Positions 1 to 8,491 of a DNA stretch of 64,000 nt are shown in pieces. This stretch comes from Halorarum halophilum (GTDB taxonomy: Archaea > Halobacteriota > Halobacteria > Halobacteriales > Haloferacaceae), in assembly GCF_013401515.1 (NCBI RefSeq), contig NZ_CP058529.1, forward strand, positions 3,100,001 to 3,164,000, in the 5' to 3' direction. Position numbers and translations under genes: made by a program. Each line of letters begins with the position of its first letter. Position 1 is the stretch's first letter. The notes beneath the pieces were generated by a model. The model made no database searches. It was not told the origin of the DNA and saw only the letters and a list, made by a program, of their open reading frames with translations.

Positions 1-305
1 GGCAACGCGACTCCGAGCAATCGCCAGGTGGCCGACCAGGCTCGTAGCGAGAACGGTCGGTCGAGTTTCAGTCCCGCCCCCATGAGCGAGACGATCACGA
101 CGAGCTCGGTTATCCGCTCGGTCAGATGGGCGTTCCCGATCGGATCGAGGGCGGGCGCACCGGGGACGACTGCAAAGAGGAGTACTCCGAGCGCGACGTA
201 TACGATCGGAAACGAGAGGGGTTTGTGTTCGAGCAGCCGTGGGAGGACGGCTGTCCCCAGGAGCGCGATGGCGACAACGATCAGCCCGATCTCGTAGGCG
301 CTCAT
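1..305 (-). CDS. Cation:proton antiporter, CPA1/NhaP type (N-terminal part, cut by window edge)
   Basis: The reverse strand is open from an ATG at 305 to the window edge, giving about 101 residues. The start MSAYEIGLIVVAIALLG is followed by a second hydrophobic stretch (PIVYVALGVLLFAVVPGAP) and by LVVIVSLMGAGLKLDRPF, a pattern typical of the first helices of Na+/H+ antiporters. The family moves Na+ or K+ out against protons across the cell membrane. A purine-rich GGGAGGTGG stretch directly before the ATG acts as ribosome binding site and supports this start. The catalytic Asp residues lie beyond the window. It is unrelated to the toxin locus next to it. Seen: the sequence; inferred: substrate. 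Confidence 0.75.
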   Translation of the reverse strand, partial: MSAYEIGLIVVAIALLGTAVLPRLLEHKPLSFPIVYVALGVLLFAVVPGAPALDPIGNAHLTERITELVVIVSLMGAGLKLDRPFSLRAWSATWRLLGVAL

Positions 306-504
306 CCACCTCCCTCATTCGGGTCCGAAGTACGAAAGCGTGAGTACGGCGGACGGATCGCTTCACGGAGGTCGTTCAGAGTTGTACGAACTACATACCC
401 GATCCGGCCTTCGACCTCGTCAGGGCGTTCCCACCGCTGTGAGGACGCTGTCTGCTCGTTCGGGTCCGTCGGCGGGGTCTGGATGTCGTCGTCCGTCTCT
501 GTCC

Positions 505-663
505 CTATCGAATCAGTCCAGGCGAGTCGAGTTGCGCGACCATCGCGTCTGCGCTCTCCGCCTGGAGGAGTGCGTGCGAGTCCTTGGCGGAAGTGGTGAC
601 GTGGTACGACTGCTGTTCGTAGGTCTCCTCGTAATCGGTGAGCCCGTCCCCGTCGTCGTGTGA
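505..663 (-). pseudogene. Decayed fragment of a TSP3-repeat toxin gene (copy of the 1850-8356 gene's middle)
   Basis: Bases 541-660 match bases 3881-4000 inside the giant gene with 10 mismatches in 120, and weaker similarity continues to about 521. On the minus strand the fragment reads DGDGLTDYEETYEQQSY, then VTTSAKDSHALLQAESAD, then stops at a TAG at 505-507 right after the match ends. Nothing upstream restores a gene. It is the remnant of a second, related toxin gene, or of a duplication of the resident one. In known polymorphic toxin loci such displaced fragments sit behind the main toxin and can feed recombination. The bases from 306 to 504 hold no gene, only the probable promoter of the antiporter. 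Confidence 0.85.
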
Positions 664-700
664 GACTGAATTCTAACCCGTACGTTCCGATTCCGCGAGA

Positions 701-1258
701 TTACGTAGGGAGAACGTCCTCGACCAGGGCGATCTTGAATTCGACGCGCCCGAGGAAATCTAGCTTCCCATCCTCGGGCATCGCGTATCCTTTCGATTCG
801 GCGAACGATTCGAACGCCCAATACGCGTAGTCGAACTCCTCCTCGAACGCCCAGTTACGGCCTGGCTCCGCTTGCGTCTCGTACAGCCGCTTCGCGTCCT
901 GATATCGCTGAACTGCATCATCGCTCTCCAGCATGAGGTGTGCATCTCCCATCCACTCGTGGAGGAGTCCTTCCAGGATGGGGTCGTCAGCGTCCCCTAT
1001 CATCGGCTCGTACCACGGCGATAGGGTCGTGAAGAGGTTCTCTGCACGCGACTGATTCCCTCCTCGGACGTCAGCGCTGATGGCTTCGAGTGTGTGGGCG
1101 AACGCCAATCGCATTGTCCGTCCCGGTTGGAACGTGGACTCGAGTAGCCCGGCGAAGGCGCGAAGGGCGTACAGCTCGGCGGCTTCGCCGTACTCGCCTG
1201 CCTCCTCCAACTGGAACGCGTCAGCGAACAGGTCCCGACTTATATCGTCAATCGGCAT
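701..1258 (-). CDS. Uncharacterised acidic helical protein, possible second (orphan) immunity protein
   Basis: The frame gives 185 residues from MPIDDISRDLFADAFQLEE, the first start that begins the conserved-looking acidic sequence; an upstream ATG would add 13 unlikely residues. The protein is rich in Ala, Glu and aromatic residues and reads as antiparallel helices with a TPR-like flavour (EEAGEYGEAAELYALRAFAG). There is no signal peptide or membrane segment, so it acts in the cytoplasm. It lies on the toxin strand 169 bp behind the first immunity gene and just before a decayed toxin fragment. Position, size and acidity suggest an immunity protein whose toxin has been lost. I do not recognise its family; the function is inference from context. 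Confidence 0.6.
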   Translation of the reverse strand: MPIDDISRDLFADAFQLEEAGEYGEAAELYALRAFAGLLESTFQPGRTMRLAFAHTLEAISADVRGGNQSRAENLFTTLSPWYEPMIGDADDPILEGLLHEWMGDAHLMLESDDAVQRYQDAKRLYETQAEPGRNWAFEEEFDYAYWAFESFAESKGYAMPEDGKLDFLGRVEFKIALVEDVLPT

Positions 1259-1427
1259 AGCCCAAGCTGAGATGGTAGTGTGGCGTGCGTTCATCACCTG
1301 TACCTTCTCGAAATGGTGGTTCGTTCTGCCGTCCTCTCAATTCTCTATCGTTTCTGAATAGCGTTAGCTCGGACATCGTTGCCGGTTTCATCTCTTTTCT
1401 TGTCAACGACGAGGTGAATATCTGCTC

Positions 1428-1847
1428 TCAGTCATAGAGTCGAATCCCGTAACCCTTATCTCTCGCGAACTGACATAATGCGAGTACTTGTTTGGATACA
1501 GTTTCCTGCACACTCGCTCGTCCTACGTTTTCGTGATCGGCCTGCTCTGCATATTCGTCGATAATCACCACTAGATTTGCAATATCTTTGCCGAATATCG
1601 TTCGAGCCTCTCCGCTGTCGATGAGAATATCGTACAACCGTTCGGCTCCATACTCCTCAATCAGGTCCCTCGGAATCGTTTCCACAAGGAGATACTCGCT
1701 TTCATCCCAATTGGTGATTAATCTCTCAGCGGTCTCAGACCCCGCTTCGTGGTCTGAAGAATCGGGTCCTGCACCATGATACTGATTGTAGTACTCCCGG
1801 ATGTCGTCTGCAGTCATGCCGGATGGGACAACTAAACGAAGGTCCAT
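1428..1847 (-). CDS. Candidate immunity protein for the adjacent giant toxin
   Basis: This 139-residue acidic cytoplasmic protein starts only two bases after the stop codon of the 2168-residue gene, so the two are almost certainly co-transcribed and coupled in translation. It has no signal peptide or transmembrane segment and mixes helices with a hydrophobic core strand (KDIANLVVIIDEYAE). The DNA is roughly 46-50% G+C, like the last 500 bases of the toxin gene and unlike the roughly 65% of the stalk, so tip and immunity gene probably arrived together. I do not recognise the fold. Immunity against the C-terminal nuclease is inferred from the gene order typical of polymorphic toxins. Confidence 0.65.
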   Translation of the reverse strand: MDLRLVVPSGMTADDIREYYNQYHGAGPDSSDHEAGSETAERLITNWDESEYLLVETIPRDLIEEYGAERLYDILIDSGEARTIFGKDIANLVVIIDEYAEQADHENVGRASVQETVSKQVLALCQFARDKGYGIRLYD

Positions 1848-1849
1848 GA

Positions 1850-4800
1850 TTATTTCATCTCCTGTGCAGTTTCATATAACGCACTGAGTTGCTCTTCGCT
1901 GAATGGAATCTGCTCGTCGTATGCATCTGACGGCCCAACACTTCGTAATTTATCACTGTCCCTAAATGGATCTGGGAGGTCGTCATCCGTGAGTTCCAGA
2001 CTGTTGGGACTCACTTCGTGGACACCTCCATTGTTCTCAAGCTCCACTAGATTCGACTGGATTTGGCCGGACGCCCCAGGTTGGCCGCGGACCGACTTTG
2101 TTTCAAAGATATATTTAACTCCGCCATTGTCTCCGAGGACCATGTGATCGAATTCGTATTCTTCTCCTGTCGCAGTTCTCACGATGATTCCCTTGTTCTC
2201 GCCGAAAGGAACAAGGTTCCCTTCTGCACGGTATTTAGCCAAAACAGTTTCTTGGGCTATAATTTCTGCCATATCTCCTCGATTTTTACCGACGGTTTTC
2301 CCGGACCTCACATAGATACTCAGTCCTCTTGCGTGTTCCCGTAGGCTAAGCCCCTGAGAGTCCAGCTCATTGATCCGCCCAGCGGAAATATGCTCGGCCA
2401 TCCAGACGATGTCCTCGCTCGTCTCGGCGTCCGCGTCGGCGATGGCTTCGTAGAGGTCACGCTTCGTCCTCGGGTCGAGTCCATCAACGGTCTCAGCAAA
2501 CGCTTCGTGATCGTCGGCGTGTCGGGCATAGTTCGTCCGAAGGTCCTCCAGTTCCGCCTCGGAGAGCCCACAGTCCCTCGGTGTGAACGTGCTGTACCCG
2601 CCCGATGCAGGGACGGAACACCGCGTGCCGAGGTTCAGCAGGTCGCGCCGCGTCTCGGAATCCATACGATTGAGCGTCCGGACGCCGTCCTGCCCGGTCG
2701 TCTGGAGGTACACCCGAAGCGCCTGCTGTTCGGTGGTGGTGAGGTCAGTCCCGTCGACGTCCACCTGCCGGCTCAACTGCCAGACCTGCACCTTCGAGCC
2801 AACGGTCTTCGCCCCGCGAACCGTCCCGGACCCGACGCGTCCGGCCCCCTCCACGAGTTTCGTGACGACGAACACCTCGGCCGCATCCTTCCGGTGTTTC
2901 AGCCCCTTCAGGGAGCGATAGGTCGTCGACCGGTCGCCGAGCACGTCGTCGATCTTCTTAGTGTATCGTGAGTTGGCGACGACCCTGCTCCCAGTTGCGG
3001 TAACGACGATTTGCGCGACTTTCCCGACGACGTACGCCTCGTACCAGCCGACCTTGTATTTCGTATACAACTCGGGGTTTTCTGCCTTGTCGTACGGGTT
3101 GTTCGTCTCTTGGAGCTCATGAATCGGGCCGAAGAACGCGTTGATCAGAATGTCCAGCAGGCCGTACTGCTCCAGGATGTCGATGATTTCCGTGACGCCC
3201 TGGAGGTACTCGACAGGGTTCTCACGGAGTGACTGATACACTTCGTAGGTCCCCTCCACACCCTGTTTGGCGCCGCGAACGGTCGACCCCCAGCTCGCAG
3301 CATACCCGGAGACCGCGCCCAGTCCCCACGCGGCAGCCGGCGTGTTGAGGCTGGGGTAGTCGTACTCCTCGACGAGGTTGCCGTAGAAGTTCGCCCGTTC
3401 GAGCGCGACCATCCGGGTCTCCGTCTGGTGCGCGTCCGTCGCGGTCACGTCCACGGTCGTCCCCGTCACCACGTCGGCGCTTGTCTCCAGGAAGCCGACC
3501 TCGAAGTACACCCGGCCGCCGATGTTCTGCGGCCGGCCGTCGAAGTCGAGTGCCTCCTGAACGTCGCCCTCCTTGATGAACCGCACCTCCGAAACGCCGC
3601 TTGGGTCCTCGGCCGAGTAGAGGATGGCGTACTCGGAGTGGAGGTCCTCCGTGCCGTACTTCGCCTGGTGGATGGTGACCGCCGGCGGCCGGTAGTCGTG
3701 CAACGTCGGGTCCGTCTCCCACCGGTGGACCTCCCGACCGTCCGTGACGCCATCGCCATCCGAGTCGGCATCGTCGGGGTTCGTGCTCAGGGCGACCTCG
3801 CGGGAGTCCGAGAGGCCGTCGTCGTCGGTGTCGGTCCGCATCGGATCGGTCCACGCGGAGCGGGATTCGAGTTCCGCGACCATCTCGTCGGCGCTCTCGG
3901 CCTGCAGGAGTGCGCGCGAGTCCTCGGCGGAAGTGGTGACGCGGTACGACTGCTGTTCGTAGGTCTCCTCGTAATCGGTGAGGCCGTCCCCGTCGCCGTC
4001 GACCGTGGTCGGGTCGCTGTCCAGCCTGGTGTACGTCCCGTAGTCGTTCTCCGCCGGCCCGTCGATCTCCCTGCCGTCCGAGAGGCCGTCGCCGTCCGTG
4101 TCCGCCGAGTACGGGTTCGTGTAGATCGTCTCGCCCGTCCCGAGGGTGAACCCGCCCGTCTCCCTCGCGTTCGTCAGCCCGTCACCGTCGCTGTCGTGCG
4201 TCGCGGAGACGGTCACGTCGCTCACGCGGAGCGTCGCACCGTTCGAGGCGGTGAATCGAACCGTGACCGTGTCGCCGCCGACCTTCGAGAGGTCGACCTC
4301 CCGCGTGACCGTCCCGCTGGTGCCGCTGTCGAGTTGGAACAGTTCCCGGTCGCCGCCGGTCGTCTCGACGACCGCCGCCGCGTCCGACGTACTGTCCGCC
4401 GTGGCGTCGCCCTCGACCGTGACGCTGACCGTCGCGTCGGCCGCGTCGTCCTCGAAGGTGACGCCGCGTTCGAGCGTCGAGGTCGTCCCGCTCGACGACG
4501 AGGTGGCTACACTCCCCGAGAGCGAGACGATGCAGCCGCCGGTGTAACAGCGGTCGTCATCGTCGTCGTCGCCGTCGTCGCCATCGTCGCCATCGTCACC
4601 GCCGTCATCACCGTCATCGCCATCGTCACCACCGCTTCCCCCGTCGTCGACGCTCGGCGCGTCCGACTCCACGACGGCGTCGGTGCCGTCGGTGGAGACG
4701 TCGCCGATCGCGGTCCAGTCGTCGAGATCGGAGAACCCGCCGTCGATGATCCTCCGTTCCTGATCGTCGCCCGACCCGCCGGAGCCGGAGTCACTCGACC

Positions 4801-7800
4801 CGCCGGAGTCGTCCCCGGTCGAGAACTGCGTCGGGTACCACTGCCCGTCGAACACGATGTAGATCGAGAAGTGCGGCGTCGTCGCGCTGACCGTGTCGTT
4901 CGCCGCGTCGACCGTCGACGGGACCTCCTCGAACGTCTGGGCGTCCGGCTTCCACCGGAACACCGCCAGGTCGGACTCGCCGCTCACGGTCGACTCGTCG
5001 TACGACAGCGTGAGCGTCGCCTCGTCGAACTCCCGCCCGGCCGTGAAGTCGAGCGGCTTCGAGGCCGCGACGGACGCGACGGCGTCGCTCGTGACCATCG
5101 CGTCCGTACTGTTCCGTACGGTGACCGACTCCGCCACGTTCCCCTGACCCGTGATCGACACCGAGGCGCCGACTGACTCGTTCGTTGTGGTCGTGGTGAA
5201 CGTCTCCTCACCGTCGGGGACGTCGTCGTCGTCCGTGTCCCCGACGAGCGGGTCGGTCCCGAGCTCGAGTTCCTCGTCGTCACGGAGCCCGTCGTCGTCG
5301 GTGTCCGGCGAGCGCGGGTCCGTCCCGTGCTCGGCCAGTTCGACGGAGTCGTTCAGCGTGTCGAAGTCCGTGTCGGTCGCGGTCGGGTCCGTTCCCGCAC
5401 GCTCCTCGGCTGCGGTTTCGAGGCCGTCGCCGTCGCCGTCCTCCCTGGCGTCCCCGACGCCGTCACCGTCGCTGTCCTCGCTGAGTGGGTCGAGCACCGA
5501 GAAGCGGACTTCGAAGCCGTCGGTGACGCCGTCGCCGTCCGTATCGTCGTCGAACGGGTCCGTGCCGAACACCTCCTCGTAGTGCGACTCGACCTGGTCG
5601 GCGTCGAAGTCCTCGAGCCCGTCCGGAACATCGTTCGCCGATTCGTCGGCGTTCGTGACCGCGGAATCGCTGACGTTCGAGAGCGGGTCAGTCTTCGTCG
5701 TTCGGACCTCGTACGCGTCCGTGAGGCCGTCCCCGTCCGTGTCGGCGAGCAGCGGGTCCGTGTCGAGTTCCTGCTCGCGGGCGTTGGTCAGCGAATCGTT
5801 CTCCAGGTCCTCGGCATCGTCGGTGATGCCGTCGTCGCCCTCGCTCGCGTTCGTCCCCGCACTGTCACTGTCGACCGCGAGCGGCGAGGTGAGCGACCGC
5901 TCCACCTCGAAGGCGTCCGTCAGCGTATCGCCGTCCGTGTCGGGGTCGACTGGACTCGTGCCCGCTGCCTGTTCGTCGATGTTGACCAGCCCGTCGCCGT
6001 CCGGGTCCTCCACCGCATCGAGCGTGCCGTCCCCGTCGGTGTCGTTCGTGAGCGGGGACAGCGTGTCGTAGGCCTGCTCGAAGCCGTCGCGGAGCCCATC
6101 GTCGTCCGTGTCCGGGTCGAACGGATCGGTCTCGGCTGCGAACTCCATCGCGTTCGCGAGCCCGTCGCCGTCGAAGTCCTCGCTCCCGTCGACGACGCCG
6201 TCACCGGCCTCGTCCGGAACCGTCCTCCCGGTGTCGCTGTCGGGAACGAGCGGGTTCGTCTTCGTCGTGTCTACCTCGTAGTAGTCGGTGAGGTTGTCCG
6301 CGTCCGTGTCGGGGTCGAGCGGGAGCGTCCCGTACCGCTGTTCGCCGACGTTCACGAGCCCCTCGTCGTCGGGGTCCTCCCGCCCGTCGGGGACGCCGTC
6401 GCCGTCCGTGTCCCTGCGGAGCGGATCGACCGTCGCGAAGCGATGCTCGAAGAGGTCCGTCAGGGTGTCGTCGTCCGTATCCGCGTCGAACGGGTCGGTC
6501 GAGACGTTCTGCTCGATCCGGGTCGCCAGCGCGTCCCCGTCGAAGTCCTCCGCCCCGTCGCGGACGCCGTCGTCGGCTTCCGAACGGTTCGTCCGCGTCG
6601 AGTCGCTGTCGACGTCGGTCGGATCGGTTCGCGTCGTCCCCACCTCATAGGCGTCCGTCAGGAAATCGTCGTCAGTGTCGGCGTCGGTGGGAACCGTCCC
6701 GTTCGACTGTTCGTGGAGGTTGACGAGCGTCTCGCCGTCCGGGTCCTCCCAGGTGTCGAGGGTGCCGTCCCCGTCCGTATCGTTCGTCGTGGGGTCGATC
6801 GTGTCGTACGCGTGCTCGAACGCGTCTCGCAGCCGGTCGTCGTCCGTGTCCGGGTCGAACGGATCGGTCGAGACGTTCTGCTCCAATGCTGTGGCGAGCG
6901 TATCGTTCTCGAAGTCCTCCGCGCCGTCGGACACCCCGTCCCCGGACTCGTTCGTCCCGGTCCGAGCGGAATCGCTGTCCGCGACGGTCGGGACCGTCAG
7001 CGTCGTGTCCACCTCGTACGCGTCGGTGAGCCGGTCGCCGTCCGTATCGACGACGTTCGGGTTCGTCCCGTGTCGCTGCTCGCGGACGTTGGTGAGCCCG
7101 TCGGGTTCGGTGTCGTCCTGTCCGTCCGGCACCCCGTCACCGTCGGTGTCCGCGGCGAGGGGGTCGAGGTGCTCGTAGGAGAGCTCGAACCAGTCGGTGA
7201 GGTCGTCGTCGTCGGTGTCGACGTCGAACGGGTCGGTTCCGGCGTGGTACTCGACGACCGTGGTGACGCGGTCGCCGTCGAAGTCCTCCGCGCCGTCGAC
7301 GATTCCGTCGTCGGCCTCCGAGACGTTCGTCGTCGGCGCGTCGCTGTCCATATCGAGCGGCGACGTGCCGACGACCGACCGCTCGTAGCTGTCCGGGAGC
7401 CCGTCCGCGTCGAGCAGGAGCGTGTCGCTGCCGGTCGACGATGAGCGTTCCTCGTCACTGCCGGCGCCGTCGTTCCCGTCCCCACGGTTCCCCTTCGCCC
7501 CCCGCTCACGCGCGCCCAGGTGGGCATTCTCGTCGGTCGCGTCGACGGTGATCTCGTTGACCGGCTTGTCCAGCGTGAGCGTCGTGTTGAACCTGCCCGT
7601 CGCGAACGGCGCGGGTCCGCGCTCCAGTTTGACCCCCTTCGCGGTGCCGTCGGCGAACGTGACGGTCACCGTTCGAATCTCGAACGTCCGGACGTCGGTG
7701 ACGGTCCCGTTCAGCCGGTAGGTGATCGACTCGGCGTGTCGGGGGTCCGCACGCGTGGTGATCGAGACGCGGGGGGTAACCGCCCGGTCCATCGTGTCGA

Positions 7801-8356
7801 GTGCGGTCTGGGCGTGCTGCCAGGCGCGTCGGTAGCGCTGAACGCGCGCGACTGGGGTGTCGCCGCCGTTCGCAAGTGCGGTCCGTGCTCGCGAGAGTTC
7901 CTGCTCGACGCTCGCCTCGTCGTAGGTGACGTTCGAATCGGCGGAGAGTTCGTCGTGGGCGGCTTCCGTGTCGGCGAGCGCAGTGCGCGCGAGTCGTTCG
8001 TCCGCGTCGGCGATTCCCTCGGCGACGCCCGGTGCGTCGCGCTGTGTGCGCGTGACGATCCGCCTATCGGCCGCGAACACGGAGTCGTCGACGCGGTTCG
8101 GCCCGACGTAGGCGGCGACCGTTCGATTCAGTGCGGTCAGGAGTTCCTCTTTCTGGCCCGGCTTCCCCTTCACCGTCGTGTCCTGGAGGGCGGAGAACGC
8201 TGCCTCGCGCTGTGAGAGCGAATCGATCTGGCTCGAAGAAGCGGGAACGCCCTCGCTCGGTGTAGAAGCGGGGAACGCAATTCCAACGGTCGTCGCGCTC
8301 AAAATCAGCAGGAGGGAGAAGATAATTGCAGACGTCTGCTGGTGACTGATACGCAT
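1850..8356 (-). CDS. Giant exported TSP3-repeat protein with C-terminal nuclease domain; predicted polymorphic toxin
   Basis: The protein has 2168 residues. Residues 1-30 form a Sec-like signal peptide; 40-190 are helical; about 195-270 is an Ig-like domain; about 310-1048 are thrombospondin-type-3 repeats (DTDGDG/DSDGDGVTD motifs that bind calcium). A beta domain (1050-1180), a Gly/Asp-rich linker (about 1230-1273), a beta-sandwich opening with a CYTGGC pair, more TSP3 repeats (about 1390-1555) and another Ig-like domain (to about 1646) follow. A helical pre-toxin region leads to the C-terminal domain from about 2019. There E2031/E2036, D2070 (EFDHMV) and E2085-x-K2087 (FETKS) form a PD-(D/E)XK-type nuclease signature. 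The family idea is a cell-surface or secreted toxin on a rigid stalk that delivers a DNase or RNase into neighbours. The last 500 bases are distinctly A+T-richer than the rest. The domain assignment is by eye; the toxin role is inferred. Confidence 0.75.
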   Translation of the reverse strand: MRISHQQTSAIIFSLLLILSATTVGIAFPASTPSEGVPASSSQIDSLSQREAAFSALQDTTVKGKPGQKEELLTALNRTVAAYVGPNRVDDSVFAADRRIVTRTQRDAPGVAEGIADADERLARTALADTEAAHDELSADSNVTYDEASVEQELSRARTALANGGDTPVARVQRYRRAWQHAQTALDTMDRAVTPRVSITTRADPRHAESITYRLNGTVTDVRTFEIRTVTVTFADGTAKGVKLERGPAPFATGRFNTTLTLDKPVNEITVDATDENAHLGARERGAKGNRGDGNDGAGSDEERSSSTGSDTLLLDADGLPDSYERSVVGTSPLDMDSDAPTTNVSEADDGIVDGAEDFDGDRVTTVVEYHAGTDPFDVDTDDDDLTDWFELSYEHLDPLAADTDGDGVPDGQDDTEPDGLTNVREQRHGTNPNVVDTDGDRLTDAYEVDTTLTVPTVADSDSARTGTNESGDGVSDGAEDFENDTLATALEQNVSTDPFDPDTDDDRLRDAFEHAYDTIDPTTNDTDGDGTLDTWEDPDGETLVNLHEQSNGTVPTDADTDDDFLTDAYEVGTTRTDPTDVDSDSTRTNRSEADDGVRDGAEDFDGDALATRIEQNVSTDPFDADTDDDTLTDLFEHRFATVDPLRRDTDGDGVPDGREDPDDEGLVNVGEQRYGTLPLDPDTDADNLTDYYEVDTTKTNPLVPDSDTGRTVPDEAGDGVVDGSEDFDGDGLANAMEFAAETDPFDPDTDDDGLRDGFEQAYDTLSPLTNDTDGDGTLDAVEDPDGDGLVNIDEQAAGTSPVDPDTDGDTLTDAFEVERSLTSPLAVDSDSAGTNASEGDDGITDDAEDLENDSLTNAREQELDTDPLLADTDGDGLTDAYEVRTTKTDPLSNVSDSAVTNADESANDVPDGLEDFDADQVESHYEEVFGTDPFDDDTDGDGVTDGFEVRFSVLDPLSEDSDGDGVGDAREDGDGDGLETAAEERAGTDPTATDTDFDTLNDSVELAEHGTDPRSPDTDDDGLRDDEELELGTDPLVGDTDDDDVPDGEETFTTTTTNESVGASVSITGQGNVAESVTVRNSTDAMVTSDAVASVAASKPLDFTAGREFDEATLTLSYDESTVSGESDLAVFRWKPDAQTFEEVPSTVDAANDTVSATTPHFSIYIVFDGQWYPTQFSTGDDSGGSSDSGSGGSGDDQERRIIDGGFSDLDDWTAIGDVSTDGTDAVVESDAPSVDDGGSGGDDGDDGDDGGDDGDDGDDGDDDDDDRCYTGGCIVSLSGSVATSSSSGTTSTLERGVTFEDDAADATVSVTVEGDATADSTSDAAAVVETTGGDRELFQLDSGTSGTVTREVDLSKVGGDTVTVRFTASNGATLRVSDVTVSATHDSDGDGLTNARETGGFTLGTGETIYTNPYSADTDGDGLSDGREIDGPAENDYGTYTRLDSDPTTVDGDGDGLTDYEETYEQQSYRVTTSAEDSRALLQAESADEMVAELESRSAWTDPMRTDTDDDGLSDSREVALSTNPDDADSDGDGVTDGREVHRWETDPTLHDYRPPAVTIHQAKYGTEDLHSEYAILYSAEDPSGVSEVRFIKEGDVQEALDFDGRPQNIGGRVYFEVGFLETSADVVTGTTVDVTATDAHQTETRMVALERANFYGNLVEEYDYPSLNTPAAAWGLGAVSGYAASWGSTVRGAKQGVEGTYEVYQSLRENPVEYLQGVTEIIDILEQYGLLDILINAFFGPIHELQETNNPYDKAENPELYTKYKVGWYEAYVVGKVAQIVVTATGSRVVANSRYTKKIDDVLGDRSTTYRSLKGLKHRKDAAEVFVVTKLVEGAGRVGSGTVRGAKTVGSKVQVWQLSRQVDVDGTDLTTTEQQALRVYLQTTGQDGVRTLNRMDSETRRDLLNLGTRCSVPASGGYSTFTPRDCGLSEAELEDLRTNYARHADDHEAFAETVDGLDPRTKRDLYEAIADADAETSEDIVWMAEHISAGRINELDSQGLSLREHARGLSIYVRSGKTVGKNRGDMAEIIAQETVLAKYRAEGNLVPFGENKGIIVRTATGEEYEFDHMVLGDNGGVKYIFETKSVRGQPGASGQIQSNLVELENNGGVHEVSPNSLELTDDDLPDPFRDSDKLRSVGPSDAYDEQIPFSEEQLSALYETAQEMK
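5600..7335 (-). repeat. Higher-order tandem repeat of about 366 bp inside the TSP3 stalk
   Basis: Within the giant gene the landmark DGAEDFDGD (and variants such as DGSEDFDGDG, DDAEDLENDS and DGLEDFDADQ) recurs at roughly 7300, 6925, 6565, 6190, 5825 and 5620. The first five lie about 360-370 bp, or 122 residues, apart; the last interval is only about 200 bp. Each unit contains several TSP3 motifs in the same order: DTDDD, DTDGDG, EDPDGEGLVN, DTDxDxLTDxYEV, then DSD. The stalk therefore grew by duplication of whole 122-residue blocks, not of single TSP3 motifs. Confidence 0.8.
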
Positions 8357-8381
8357 GACTGCCGGGTTACAGATAATCTGC

Positions 8382-8391
8382 TATATGTATA
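8382..8391 (-). promoter_or_regulatory. TATA-like box of the giant toxin gene
   Basis: The sequence tatatgtata lies 26-35 bp before the ATG at 8356. Transcription starting about 25 bp downstream of it would give a leader of only a few bases. The surrounding 60 bp are clearly A+T-rich compared with the coding DNA on both sides. Confidence 0.55.
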
Positions 8392-8491
8392 TCGATTGAC
8401 TTTCAGCTGCGATATCTAGACGTCATAGGCGAGGGGGTGGGTATGGCGCCGACGAACGGGCCAGACCGCTCCCGTTGGAGTGTGATTTCTG

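Noticed and set aside
4540-4660. GAC/GAT triplet run resembling a microsatellite
   Set aside because: It codes for the Gly/Asp linker of the giant protein and stays in frame.
3428-7444. Long open frames of several hundred codons on the plus strand opposite the giant toxin gene
   Set aside because: They are Arg/Val-rich, lack halophilic acidity, and are mirror images of the GAC/GTC-rich TSP3 codons on the true strand.
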